In this document: piece after piece, positions 1-8,838 of the stretch
Numbering within the stretch: position 1 is the first letter of the stretch
Layout: the number at the start of each line of letters is the position of its first letter
DNA from: an uncultured Lachnospiraceae bacterium
GTDB lineage: Bacteria > Bacillota > Clostridia > Lachnospirales > Lachnospiraceae
DNA: 38,327 bases
NCBI GenBank assembly: GCA_949076555.1
Contig: CARUOB010000025.1
Span: 1 to 38,327 of the forward strand
Reading direction: 5' to 3'
The notes under the pieces: generated by a model
Databases searched by the model: none
Told to the model about the DNA's origin: nothing
The model's input: the letters and a program-made list of their open reading frames with translations, nothing else
Position numbers and translations under genes: made by a program

Positions 1-2690
1 GGTACAGACGCCGCAGCACCCTTTAGGACGATCTGCTGTGCCGGAGCTGTCAGTTCTGTATTTCCGTCATAGAATGTGACGGTATAGTAATCCACTCTGG
101 CGGTAACTTCTGCTCCCGCCACGGTTACTTCCACGCCGGTATCAATATCGCCAATATAAATTTTATATGTACCGTCCGGCGCAGCAAGGCTTGGAAGGAA
201 TGTCTTTCCATCATCAGAAGTGAGTCTATAGCCAGATGGCGCTCCTGTCCACTCCGCACCGTCCTTGTAAGTGGTTATGGTTACGGGATAGCCCTTTGCT
301 TCTTCCCTTGTAATCTTAATGGTATATGCTTTCGACATTTCTCCGGAAGTTACGATAATCACAATGGTATTCTCGCCCTCGACAAGATCAACCGTTTTCG
401 GCACCCCATTTTCCATCGAGGTCTCCGCACCATCATTAATTTTTATTGTAATGTCCGCCCCCAGCGCCGTATCTGCCAGTGTTGCCGTGATACCGATTTC
501 ATCGACACTGTTGGCAACCGTTGAGGTATATTCTGTTATGTCAGCCTCAAATTCCGGAGAAAGTGTTGCACCGCTTGTTGATAGGGTAAAAAGGTCGCAG
601 CTTCCCGGCAGCGCCAGCCATAATTCATTGCGTGGTTCTTTGCCAAATTCTGTTTCTTCTGTTGTTTCCTTCCACAAAATCTCATAGTCATTATCGTTAT
701 CACTAAAAATGCAATTCCAGTCAGCAGGCGTGATTCCATATTCTTTTCCACCTGCTACTTTTACAGGATTAGGTTTTGCCGCTGTCGGTGGACTCTGTAC
801 AGTAATTCCAATAGATGAACCTTCTAAATTACCAGTAACATCAAAAAACAAATTATTTCTAAAAAAAACATTACTTGTTTTTTCATCCCCATCCGTGTTT
901 CCAGAAATATTTACTGTACCTGATATAGAAAACACGTCGCACTCTGTGCCAAATACTCCCCCGCCGTACTTTGTCTGCGTAATTGTATTATTTATAATGG
1001 ATGCGTTTGATATTTCTATATTGCTGTTGTTTAGATTTATCCCTCCGCCCCTTTGGGCCTTATTTTCCTCAATACTTCCTCCAAATATGTTTACTTGGGC
1101 ATATGCGGCATTTATTCCTCCTCCCGTACCGGAACATAAATTATCTATGATTTTTCCACCATATATATTTACTTTAGAATTTATAGTCGCACTGTCACCA
1201 ATACAATATATACCTCCTCCACCACCCTTATCAGTTTGATTTTCCTTAATAACTCCGCCAAACATATTAAATGTGGTTTCAGAAGTATTTCCATCATCCA
1301 TAAATATCCCTCCACCACCAACAGACTCCCCCTTTCCTCCCTTAATACAGCCACTATCATTTTTACAATCACAAAGTGTAAATGTACTATTTTTATTCAC
1401 TACAATTACGCTTCCAGTCTCGCCTATATGTTTCAGTGTACCGCCATTTAGGCATAGTGTTACATTCCCGTCAATGGTAATGGTACCTACTTCTGTTATT
1501 TCTAATTCCTTCAAAAAATAGTATCCTGAAGTAAGCGTATAACCCGCCTCCGCATCTCCCTTCACATCTCCGTTGATCAGAAGTTGTCCGCTATCATTTA
1601 TAGTAAGCAGTTTATACTCAATATCTGTATTATGGACAGTATGGTCGCCAATAACTATATTCCTGCCGCAGATACAATGCATATGTGAAACATCATCTGC
1701 CGCCATGACCTGACTGCTTTCTGCAAGTGTTTCTGCAATCTCCACCCATGCCGTCAGTTTTACCAGTTCTTCCTCCGGCATCTGTTCCTGCTGTTCCTCT
1801 GTCAGCGCCTCGTAATCCTCCCAGATGGCAAGGGCTTCTTTCACATATTCATTCAGCTTTTCTTCCCATTCCGCATAGGCATCCCCATCTTCTTCCATAT
1901 CCGGCCCTGTAGCAAGATATTCCTCCGCATCCGGCAGTGCTGCAATCCGTTCAAGCAATGCCTGTATTATGGCATCTACACCGCTTTCTACCGTCACTGT
2001 AATTTGCGGCAGGCTGACACCCTCCGCCAGTGTATAGCCATCCGGCAGGACAGCCGTAAAAGTATATGTCCCCTCTGTGTTTCCGTCATACTCCGGCTCT
2101 GACTGCCATGTCACACCGTCTATCGTAATCGTTTCTTCCTGCTTTTCGGTCTGTATACTCTCCAAGGTCTGTACGGGAATCACATTTTCCGCATGATATT
2201 CCGGCATTGTGACGGTATAGGATACCAATGAAACTGCGCTTTCCTGCTCGGTTTCACTCACTTCCTGTTCCTCCGAGAACATGCTTTCTCCATCTTCGAT
2301 ATCAACTATGCCCTCGCTTTCTTCAAGCTGTGAATCCTGTTCATTCTCGGTTTCTGTACCAGAGTTTTCTTCTATATCATCGGTTTCTCCGGTATTTTCC
2401 TGTTCACTTTCTTCCGCTTTCTGTTCGGAAGATTCCCACAACAAATAGACTATTAATTCTTCGGGCAAATATAACTCGTCTCTGTCTATCCCTGTGAATA
2501 CAGTCTGTAATTTAATATCCTCTGATAAAGGTTCAAATGCCGTAATAATATTTTCCTGTTGAAAACTTTCCTCCTTTCCTGCCGCAGTTACCGGGAATAC
2601 GTCTTGTATTCCCGGCATCGTAAGCAACACACAGAAACAGAGAAAAGCGGCAAAAAAACGGTGTTTTTTTCTTTGTCTTCTTTGTTTCAT
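1..2690 (-). CDS. Secreted beta-helix / cadherin-like surface protein, C-terminus beyond the window
   Basis: This frame stays open from the ATG at 2690 to the left edge, giving at least 896 residues without a stop. The first 20 or so residues are basic then hydrophobic (KQRRQRKK followed by FFAAFLCFCVLL), and a VTAA site near residue 37 looks like a Sec signal cleavage site. An acidic Glu/Ser/Thr-rich stretch follows (about 70-150), then a helical segment with TEEQQEQMPEEELVKLTAW. Residues of about 330-640 are glycine-rich with repeated GGGI and NIFGG / NIYGG motifs, typical of a right-handed parallel beta-helix. Residues of about 700-800 (TLSTSGATLSPEFEADITEY, later TIKITRE) resemble the cadherin-like beta-sandwich family PF12733. 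The end of the visible part (TVTFYDGN) starts what looks like an InlB-type repeat. An AGGAGAG ribosome site sits just before the ATG, 17 bases after the stop of the upstream gene, so it is probably the last gene of a three-gene operon. Likely cell-surface or secreted; the anchor, if any, lies outside the window. Confidence 0.85.
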   Translation of the reverse strand, partial: MKQRRQRKKHRFFAAFLCFCVLLTMPGIQDVFPVTAAGKEESFQQENIITAFEPLSEDIKLQTVFTGIDRDELYLPEELIVYLLWESSEQKAEESEQENTGETDDIEENSGTETENEQDSQLEESEGIVDIEDGESMFSEEQEVSETEQESAVSLVSYTVTMPEYHAENVIPVQTLESIQTEKQEETITIDGVTWQSEPEYDGNTEGTYTFTAVLPDGYTLAEGVSLPQITVTVESGVDAIIQALLERIAALPDAEEYLATGPDMEEDGDAYAEWEEKLNEYVKEALAIWEDYEALTEEQQEQMPEEELVKLTAWVEIAETLAESSQVMAADDVSHMHCICGRNIVIGDHTVHNTDIEYKLLTINDSGQLLINGDVKGDAEAGYTLTSGYYFLKELEITEVGTITIDGNVTLCLNGGTLKHIGETGSVIVVNKNSTFTLCDCKNDSGCIKGGKGESVGGGGIFMDDGNTSETTFNMFGGVIKENQTDKGGGGGIYCIGDSATINSKVNIYGGKIIDNLCSGTGGGINAAYAQVNIFGGSIEENKAQRGGGINLNNSNIEISNASIINNTITQTKYGGGVFGTECDVFSISGTVNISGNTDGDEKTSNVFFRNNLFFDVTGNLEGSSIGITVQSPPTAAKPNPVKVAGGKEYGITPADWNCIFSDNDNDYEILWKETTEETEFGKEPRNELWLALPGSCDLFTLSTSGATLSPEFEADITEYTSTVANSVDEIGITATLADTALGADITIKINDGAETSMENGVPKTVDLVEGENTIVIIVTSGEMSKAYTIKITREEAKGYPVTITTYKDGAEWTGAPSGYRLTSDDGKTFLPSLAAPDGTYKIYIGDIDTGVEVTVAGAEVTARVDYYTVTFYDGNTELTAPAQQIVLKGAAASV

Positions 2691-2707
2691 AAATCCCTCT
2701 CTCCTAG

Positions 2708-5260
2708 CTAAGAAATGATTGAACTCGTCAGCTTTTCATATTGCGGAGTATATATCTTTTCTTTACCGCTATATGCTAACACTTGATAACCCATAGGTAT
2801 AAGCGCGCCCTCAAAAACTTCTCTCAGATCCATACTTTCCCTTGATTTTCCGCTGGCATTTACAAGAATACAATCTTTGCCATATATGTTCAATTCCGTG
2901 CCTTCTGATAATACTTCGTTAAGAGGATAATCCTCTTCAATAGATTCCCTATTGTCATCAACAAACCACAGTATGTAATACTCTGCTCCTTCAACGCCAT
3001 CCCATACCGCAACATAATCCTCTTGCCAGCCCAAATTCTCCGGTCTTGCCAATGCTGTAATTTCCGCATTCCCGCAGGGCACCGTCTCAGCCCCCTCTAT
3101 CTGCGCCTGAACCGTGAACTTATATACTCCGCCATTCGGATTTTCCTTAAAGATTTCCGTCATATCAACGGATTCCATCCCGTTTTCCGGGTTTGCCGCT
3201 GCGACCAAAATTCCGCCGTCCCCCGACAATTCCGCGCCATCCGGCAATGTGTTCGCACTAAAATAAACCTCAGCATCACCACGGAACAGATGCACCACAT
3301 AAGACTTAACCTTACTGTCTTTGCTCCACCGGGCATAAATCCGTCGTGTTTCAACAGGTTCCTCTTTATCCTGATACCAGCTTATCTCCGGTATCTCTTT
3401 ACTTATCATCTGCCCATACAGTGTCGTATTTTCTGATGGAATATACTGCCCTTCGACAGTTGCGGCTTTTGTCTTACACTCCTTATCTTCATACCACCCG
3501 TCAAAATAGAAACCGTTCTCCGCAGGACGGGGCAGCTCGACTCCCTGCGGTTTCCATGCCGCATAAAGTGTCACCGTGGCTTCTGCCGTGTTCGTCAGAT
3601 TGCGGACAAAGGATTCGTCATCATAGACTTTGGGGCCACCGCTTACTTTTGCCCAACCGGTAAACAAATACTCTGCCCATTTTGAACTTGTCTGCTTCTC
3701 TCCGTCAATATCAAATAAAACCTCGTACTGCCGCACATAAGTATTTGCATCCAACTTCTGGTACTGGTTCAGTTCAAGGGTCTGTCTCGGCATCACGCCC
3801 CCTGTGGCGCCCTCCCCTTCGTACTCCACATAATAATTGTTCAGCTTTGTCCACACCGCCCTTGTCGTCACTTTCTTAGCCGGCATAGCGTCAGGCAGTT
3901 TCGGCTCCCAACGTTCAAACTTATATCCTTCCCGCGCATTCAAGTCCGGCGGAAAGACCATAAGGCGTTTGGAATACACCGCTGTGCAGACACGGAAATC
4001 GGTTCCGTCCTCACGGAACGTACCGCCGTTGGCACAAAATTCTATGGGAAACTCTAAAATGGGGTAATAGCATTTGATTACCGTACTCCCGTCTCCCTTG
4101 ACTGTTGCCGGTTCCCAGTTCGGCTTGCCATAACCCGCATATTGCTTTACCGGAGCAAAGGCGTCGGCATCCGCCAGATTTCTGGCAGTTACTATGTAAT
4201 CCGGCTCGTTGGAATAAGTGCCGTCCGTCTTTTGGAGATAATGCTCCACATCGTAAACTACGGAAAGCGCCGTCCACTGAGCCGTCAGTTTGATTCCTCT
4301 TTGTTCGCCAAAATAGCATGTTGACGGATAGTATCTTCCCGTGGCTTCCTCCAGCCAGCGTAACTGGTATCCGGGGCGTTCCGGCTTTCTGAATTTCACG
4401 GCAGTCGGACGTTTATAGCTGAACACATACTCGTGCTTTTCCTCCGTATCGACGGCTTTCCCGGTATAGATAATCTTCGCCCGGAACAGGACGTCCGCAT
4501 CTATGGTATTCAAGCCTGGTATATTATCCACAACCATCAGGCGTTGATTGATGGTACTCGCTTTTTCTACTGTACATACAATATAGACAGGCTTCACCTC
4601 CTGATGGATTTCCTGTTCTGTCCCATTGGTAAACTCGTCAGCCTTGTAATTGACAATTCCCAACTCACATGACGAGTAATCCTTATTATCGCTTTGTATG
4701 ATCGTAACATGATCCTCGTCATTAGTCGGCAATAAACCGCTGTTTTCACGAGTAGCCCACCCATTATGATTGCTGTCCTTGAGCGTCTTCCAAAAATCGG
4801 AGTCCGAAACAATACCTCCCACCCATGTGCTTGATGTATTTCCGCCAAATTTGAACAGGCTCGCTGCCATCGTGACATAGACATATGCCGTCGTATAGGC
4901 GGGAACCGTAACCTTGAGTTCCCCTCTTATCATGACCGCCTTAAAGTATTTGTTACCGTGCCTGTCTTCTATGCATCTGTCATAATCTCCTACGATATAG
5001 TGCGGCGTTTCGTCCTTTCCGTCAGCGCAGCAGCTTATTCCACACCGATGCCATACCGGAAACTTAATCGCACCGTCCGCATTATAATTCGATTTATCGC
5101 CCATACTATTCCATGTCAGGTCATTGATATGTTTGCCGTTCTGCAGAGCCTTCATTACATATTCGCATTTCAGCAGCGGCTTCAATGTACCGTCCACTTC
5201 TCCCAGGTCCCAGCCAAGCCTTTTGTTCGCCGTTGCTATTGTTTTTATATTATCATCCAT
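2708..5260 (-). CDS. InlB-repeat protein with novel N-terminal module, no signal peptide (850 aa)
   Basis: I chose the second ATG (5260), about 9 bases from AAGGAGG; the ATG at 5269 is only one base from it. Residues of about 25-250 form a module shared with the next upstream protein: LTWNSMGD, GISCCAD, HGNKYFKAVMIRG, VPAYTTA, GGNTSSTWVGGIVS and CTVEKASTINQRLMVVD. I do not recognise this module. After it come repeats of the InlB B-repeat (Flg_new) and MucBP-like types, marked by IKLTAQW, YDVEHYLQKTDGTY, VTLYAAW and FYFDGWYEDKEC. The last 120 residues or so look fibronectin-III-like (ENLGWQEDYVAVWDGVEGAE). There is no hydrophobic leader, no transmembrane segment and no LPXTG, which is unusual for a protein built from surface-repeat domains. 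It lies 27 bases after the stop of the paralogue and 17 bases before the secreted protein. Function unknown. Confidence 0.88.
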   Translation of the reverse strand: MDDNIKTIATANKRLGWDLGEVDGTLKPLLKCEYVMKALQNGKHINDLTWNSMGDKSNYNADGAIKFPVWHRCGISCCADGKDETPHYIVGDYDRCIEDRHGNKYFKAVMIRGELKVTVPAYTTAYVYVTMAASLFKFGGNTSSTWVGGIVSDSDFWKTLKDSNHNGWATRENSGLLPTNDEDHVTIIQSDNKDYSSCELGIVNYKADEFTNGTEQEIHQEVKPVYIVCTVEKASTINQRLMVVDNIPGLNTIDADVLFRAKIIYTGKAVDTEEKHEYVFSYKRPTAVKFRKPERPGYQLRWLEEATGRYYPSTCYFGEQRGIKLTAQWTALSVVYDVEHYLQKTDGTYSNEPDYIVTARNLADADAFAPVKQYAGYGKPNWEPATVKGDGSTVIKCYYPILEFPIEFCANGGTFREDGTDFRVCTAVYSKRLMVFPPDLNAREGYKFERWEPKLPDAMPAKKVTTRAVWTKLNNYYVEYEGEGATGGVMPRQTLELNQYQKLDANTYVRQYEVLFDIDGEKQTSSKWAEYLFTGWAKVSGGPKVYDDESFVRNLTNTAEATVTLYAAWKPQGVELPRPAENGFYFDGWYEDKECKTKAATVEGQYIPSENTTLYGQMISKEIPEISWYQDKEEPVETRRIYARWSKDSKVKSYVVHLFRGDAEVYFSANTLPDGAELSGDGGILVAAANPENGMESVDMTEIFKENPNGGVYKFTVQAQIEGAETVPCGNAEITALARPENLGWQEDYVAVWDGVEGAEYYILWFVDDNRESIEEDYPLNEVLSEGTELNIYGKDCILVNASGKSRESMDLREVFEGALIPMGYQVLAYSGKEKIYTPQYEKLTSSIIS

Positions 5261-5287
5261 CGCTGCCATCCCTCCTTATTCTTGTCC

Positions 5288-6826
5288 TTATTTCTTCGGT
5301 GTCCAGATCACTCTTACCGTGACATCCTCTGCGGGCATCTTCGATAATGTTTTTGACCATTTATAAGTGTAGCCCTCCCTTGACACCACTCTTGGATACA
5401 TCATCTGGGTTCCCGGCGTTTCATATATGAAGTCCTCCGTCTCCATATCATATCCGCTTGTGAATACACCGCCGTTGGCAAGGAATGTTATTGTATATTG
5501 TTTTCTCTCATAAAGACAATTGACAACCTGTGAACCTTCTTCGGAAATGTTTACATGGCAATTTCCCGGGCTGGAGAACCCTTCCCGCTCCATGACCCGC
5601 ACAGAAATGGTTTCCCCCGTGGGGCCTGTATACTGCTCCGTACGATCCGGCGTTTCGGGATAGCTGCCATCCATATTCTGGAAGAAATGGTTCACTGTGT
5701 AAGATATCTGTGCCGGAACCCACATGGCTGTCAGCCTGACACCCCGGTTTTCTGTAAAGATTCCGCCGGGTGCATAACACCGGTCTGCTATCCTGTCATA
5801 CCATCCCGAAAGGATATAGCCCTGCCTGTGTGCCGTATAAAGCGTAACTGCGGTATATTTGTCCGGCGCAAACGTGAACGTCTGTTGTGTCTGTTCCATC
5901 TCTCCCCCGTTGGGATCATAATAAATCGTTGAAGTCCCGGTAAGTTTTGTGTTCCATTTGTCATCCGCTCTGTCAAACATCACCAGCCTGTGGTGAATGG
6001 TACTTGCCTTTTCTATGGCGCACATGAAGTAAAAAGTCGCATAGCAGACTTTTGCTTCATTCGTATCATTCTTCTGCTCGCCGCAGTCATAATCATTGAG
6101 TCCTAAGTGAAACTCGGCATTCTTGCTGTTACTATGTACTTTCGTACAGTCTTTATCGCTTTTCGGCTGAATAACGCCATTGTTATCCGCCCAGTTACCA
6201 ATCCTGCTTTTCGTTGCCGTAGTCCATGTATCAATGCTCGATACTACACCTCCTATGTACGTGGAAGATGTTTCACCCCCATTCTTGAAAAAGTGCAGAT
6301 TCATTGACACCTTTAGATCGACAGTTGAATATGCCGGTACGATATAGGAATAAATCGCTTTTACCATAATTGCCTTAAAGCTTTTGTTTCCATGAATATT
6401 TGTATTTATCAGCGCATCCTCATCGCAGCAGACTTTGATTGTAGATTCAGCATTACAATCATCCCCAAAACAGCTAATGCCAACCCGGTCCCATATCTTA
6501 CCGTGTTTCTGTAAATACATCTCGTTTCCGGTGCTATTCCATGACAATTTGTCCATATTGCTGCCGTTTATCAATGCCCTGACCGTGAAACTGGGACAGA
6601 CTTCTGCCGCGGACCATATCTTAACATCCGATTCTTCTATGATATTTTCTGAATCGGCATCTCCAAACACTACATAGTCACTGTAGTTGATTTTAACATG
6701 ACCTTTCGCCATGAGGTCTTTATAATACTCTCGCCTCATCTCCATTTCTTTTGTCCGGACTGTATCTTCCATGTCCTCCACATTCTCCATTACCGCTGCA
6801 TTTTCCATGTTTTCCGTATTCCTCAT
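5288..6826 (-). CDS. InlB-repeat protein with novel N-terminal module, no signal peptide (512 aa)
   Basis: Start chosen at the ATG preceded by AAAGGAGGAAACA; the 14 residues of extra open frame upstream lack a ribosome site. The N-terminus is very acidic and methionine-rich (MRNTENMENAAVMENVEDME) with no signal peptide. Residues of about 65-280 carry the same unknown module as the downstream 850-aa protein: LSWNSTGN, GISCFGD, HGNKSFKAIMVKA, VPAYSTVDL, GGETSSTYIGGVVS and CAIEKASTIHHRLVMFD. The rest consists of InlB/Flg_new and MucBP-like repeats (YILSGWYDRIADRCY, VRLTAMW, YTVNHFFQNMDGSYPE, YTITFLANGGVF, MPAEDVTVRVIW), and it ends in TPKK with no anchor. It is the first gene of the cluster and is probably a tandem duplicate of the next gene, which gained extra C-terminal domains. 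Function unknown; the pairing with a secreted beta-helix protein suggests a surface or matrix role, but export is unexplained. Confidence 0.88.
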   Translation of the reverse strand: MRNTENMENAAVMENVEDMEDTVRTKEMEMRREYYKDLMAKGHVKINYSDYVVFGDADSENIIEESDVKIWSAAEVCPSFTVRALINGSNMDKLSWNSTGNEMYLQKHGKIWDRVGISCFGDDCNAESTIKVCCDEDALINTNIHGNKSFKAIMVKAIYSYIVPAYSTVDLKVSMNLHFFKNGGETSSTYIGGVVSSIDTWTTATKSRIGNWADNNGVIQPKSDKDCTKVHSNSKNAEFHLGLNDYDCGEQKNDTNEAKVCYATFYFMCAIEKASTIHHRLVMFDRADDKWNTKLTGTSTIYYDPNGGEMEQTQQTFTFAPDKYTAVTLYTAHRQGYILSGWYDRIADRCYAPGGIFTENRGVRLTAMWVPAQISYTVNHFFQNMDGSYPETPDRTEQYTGPTGETISVRVMEREGFSSPGNCHVNISEEGSQVVNCLYERKQYTITFLANGGVFTSGYDMETEDFIYETPGTQMMYPRVVSREGYTYKWSKTLSKMPAEDVTVRVIWTPKK

Positions 6827-7151
6827 TTGTTTCCTCCTTTTTTGATTTATACGTCCCCGTGAAACCATTCATCTGCCAAAGCAGCCGTCATGTTTTTGCC
6901 AAAGCCTATGCAAAATGAAATGACAAAAATCCTCTTCTTTCCCTAAAATATCTCTAAATAATCAATAAATTGAGTGTATTGTATATAAAAAGCGTGACAA
7001 CCGCCATAGTTTTGGTATAGATTGCACTTTTTGAGGTATACTTTGCAAAAACTAACTGTTTCGTACAACACAAATATACATAATTCCGCATTTTCTGTGT
7101 TATAGTAATTGAAAACATATTTTCCCAGAACATTTTTTCTGATATAACGCA
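6827..7151. other. AT-rich gene-free stretch upstream of the surface-protein cluster
   Basis: About 325 bases with no convincing gene; short minus-strand frames of 75-82 residues lack ribosome sites and recognisable composition. It presumably holds the promoter and leader of the three-gene cluster, but I could not pick a clear -35/-10 pair. Several TATACA/TATACC-like boxes lie between 6975 and 7045. A 9-base direct repeat is listed separately. Confidence 0.5.
6874..6905. repeat. Direct repeat of TGCCAAAGC, 23 bases apart
   Basis: TGCCAAAGC occurs at 6874-6882 and again at 6897-6905 (GCTTTGGCA in the direction of transcription), about 50-80 bases upstream of the 512-aa gene. A spacing of about two helical turns would suit a dimeric regulator, but this is inference only. 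Confidence 0.35.
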
Positions 7152-7200
7152 CAAAAACGGATGGAGAACCGCTCGTTCCACGATTCTCCATCCGTTTTTT
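7152..7200 (-). terminator. Rho-independent terminator of spoVT
   Basis: An 11-bp perfect stem pairs CGGATGGAGAA (7158-7168) with TTCTCCATCCG (7184-7194), loop of 15, flanked by A-runs on the left and T-runs on the right. It therefore ends in U-runs on either strand. It lies just past the spoVT stop and would insulate spoVT from the surface cluster. Confidence 0.85.
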
Positions 7201-7206
7201 CGCTTT

Positions 7207-7749
7207 TTACTGTTCCATCTGTCGTCCCAGAAATCCCGCCGCCGACTGGATCAACTTCTGCTCTACCTCTCCCATCTTGGACTTGTGATCCATCTCCACC
7301 AATATCACGGAGCCAATCACATCCCCCTCGCAGATAATGGGACTTATGGCTTCATGGCTGAAATCATCTCCCTCCAGACTGACCTGTATGAAATTTCTGT
7401 CTCCTTTGGTAGCCACCACACTCTCCCTGTGGTCGATTTTCTCCTCCAGCTCCCTGCTGATGGATTTGCCTAACAGGTTCTTCATGCCGCCCGACACCGC
7501 GATGAACTGATCCCTGTCAGTAATCAGCGCAATGTGGCCTGAAACCTGTGCCATGCTCTCCGCATACTGCTTGGCAAAAGTACCCATTTCACCGATTGGC
7601 GAGTATTTCTTTAAAATGATCTCGCCCTCCCTGTCCGTGTATATTTCAAGCGGGTCCGCCTCCCTAATCCGCAAGGTTCTGCGTATTTCTTTAGGGATCA
7701 CAATGCGTCCCAGATCATCTATTCTTCTGACAATGCCCGTTGCTTTCAT
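7207..7749 (-). CDS. spoVT: Stage V sporulation protein T (AbrB-type regulator)
   Basis: The 180-aa product begins MKATGIVRRIDDLGRIVIPK, the signature of the SpoVT/AbrB swapped-hairpin DNA-binding domain (residues 1-50). The rest, about 55-178, matches the GAF-like sensory domain of SpoVT (IALITDRDQFIAVSGG, SPIICEGDVIGSVILVE). Its length equals that of the family. A GGAGG site lies nine bases before the ATG. In Bacillus, SpoVT tunes sigma-G-dependent genes in the forespore, and its gene follows mfd; here it is about 14 kb away from mfd with other genes in between. It is a single-gene unit, divergent from the nitroreductase gene and closed by a strong hairpin. Confidence 0.95.
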   Translation of the reverse strand: MKATGIVRRIDDLGRIVIPKEIRRTLRIREADPLEIYTDREGEIILKKYSPIGEMGTFAKQYAESMAQVSGHIALITDRDQFIAVSGGMKNLLGKSISRELEEKIDHRESVVATKGDRNFIQVSLEGDDFSHEAISPIICEGDVIGSVILVEMDHKSKMGEVEQKLIQSAAGFLGRQMEQ

Positions 7750-8002
7750 ATGCTATAACCTCCATCTACAAATCGTAGTTATTTTATTTTTGTGTTTTAC
7801 TATTATTTGTAGAGTAGGAAATTATATACATTAAGCTGCACATCACTCCAACTTCACCAAAAACTTCCATCAAACAGCGTTCGTTTGCATATGCCGCGAT
7901 TCAATTAAAAACTGTTTGCATAAATACAATCCTTTAAATCAGTATTCATTTGTCGGCTGTAATATATTATACTGATTATGTCTACAGGAAAAGGAGGCAT
8001 TC

Positions 8003-8731
8003 ATGATGAACGAAATATTAAAATCCCTACATGAAAGAAAATCCGTCCGCGTATTTACCGATGAGGAAATCTCGAGTGCGGACAAGACCAGTATTTTAGA
8101 GGCGGCATTGCAGGCGCCTTCGGCGGGCTGTCAACTGCTGTATACCATTCTCCACATCACGGATAAAGACAAAAAGGAAAAACTCGCCGTCCTGTGTGAC
8201 AACCAGCTCTTTATGGCAAAATCCAAAATGATGCTTGTCTTCTGCGCCGATTGCCGAAAATGGCCTTCCTTTTATCAGGAAGCGGGACTAAAACCGCGCA
8301 CTCCCGGCGTCGGTGATTTGCTTCTTGCTGTGGAAGATGCGCTGATTGCGGCACAAAACGCCGTGACCGCGGCGGAAAGTCTGGGCATCGGCTCCTGCTA
8401 TATCGGTGATGTTATGGAGAACGCTGAAGAAATGAAAGCGGTTCTGCTGCTTCCCCAATATGTATACCCCGCGTGCCTGCTTGTTTTCGGGCATCCGACC
8501 GACCAACAGAAGACAAGAAAAAAACCGGAGCGGTTCCGGGTATCCGATATCGTCTGTGAAAACAGTTATCAGGATAAGAGCGGTGCGCAGATACGGGAAA
8601 TGTTTGCAGATAAAACAGACGGGAAAAACTATGACGAATGGATGGCGGCTTTCTGCAAGAGAAAATACGAGTCGGATTTTTCCAGAGAAATGAACCGCTC
8701 GATGGAAATATATCTGCGGGATTTCCAGTAA
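8003..8731 (+). CDS. Nitroreductase-family FMN oxidoreductase
   Basis: The 242-aa protein opens with LHERKSVRVFTDEEI, the RxSxR-type FMN-phosphate contact of nitroreductases, followed by ALQAPSAG and the helix with AAQNAVTAAESLGIGSCYIG, which are family hallmarks. The C-terminal part (FRVSDIVCENSY) resembles the NfrA/NfsA-like branch that uses NAD(P)H to reduce nitro compounds or quinones with bound FMN. The exact substrate cannot be told. AAGGAGG precedes two adjacent ATGs (8003 and 8006); the second has the better spacing, so the protein may begin one residue later. A TATACT box at 7968-7973 may be its -10 element. It lies divergent from spoVT. Confidence 0.85.
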   Translation: MMNEILKSLHERKSVRVFTDEEISSADKTSILEAALQAPSAGCQLLYTILHITDKDKKEKLAVLCDNQLFMAKSKMMLVFCADCRKWPSFYQEAGLKPRTPGVGDLLLAVEDALIAAQNAVTAAESLGIGSCYIGDVMENAEEMKAVLLLPQYVYPACLLVFGHPTDQQKTRKKPERFRVSDIVCENSYQDKSGAQIREMFADKTDGKNYDEWMAAFCKRKYESDFSREMNRSMEIYLRDFQ

Positions 8732-8768
8732 CGAAAAAGCAAATATTGATGCAAAACAAGAGCAATCA

Positions 8769-8777
8769 TGTTATACT
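8769..8777 (+). promoter_or_regulatory. Extended -10 promoter for the carbonic anhydrase gene
   Basis: TGTTATACT is an extended -10 element (TGn then TATACT) about 60 bases ahead of the start codon. A TTGATG lies 20 bases upstream of TATACT, too far for a standard -35, so the extended -10 probably carries most of the activity. Confidence 0.5.
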
Positions 8778-8838
8778 TTTGTTAGTAAATTAGATGCGCA
8801 GATAGCGAATAAAAAAAAGAAACGGAGGCATGAAAACT

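Noticed and set aside
709..1239. 176-codon plus-strand frame with proline-rich sequence
   Set aside because: Mirror of the glycine-rich beta-helix repeats; GGN codons read as proline codons on the other strand.
4011..4319. Alternative minus-strand frame inside the 850-aa gene, as a possible frameshift
   Set aside because: The main frame is continuous through this stretch with recognisable repeats; the other frame has no domain signal.
6943..7191. Short minus-strand frames of 75-82 residues upstream of the surface cluster
   Set aside because: They overlap each other and part of the spoVT terminator, have no ribosome site, and look like translated AT-rich spacer.
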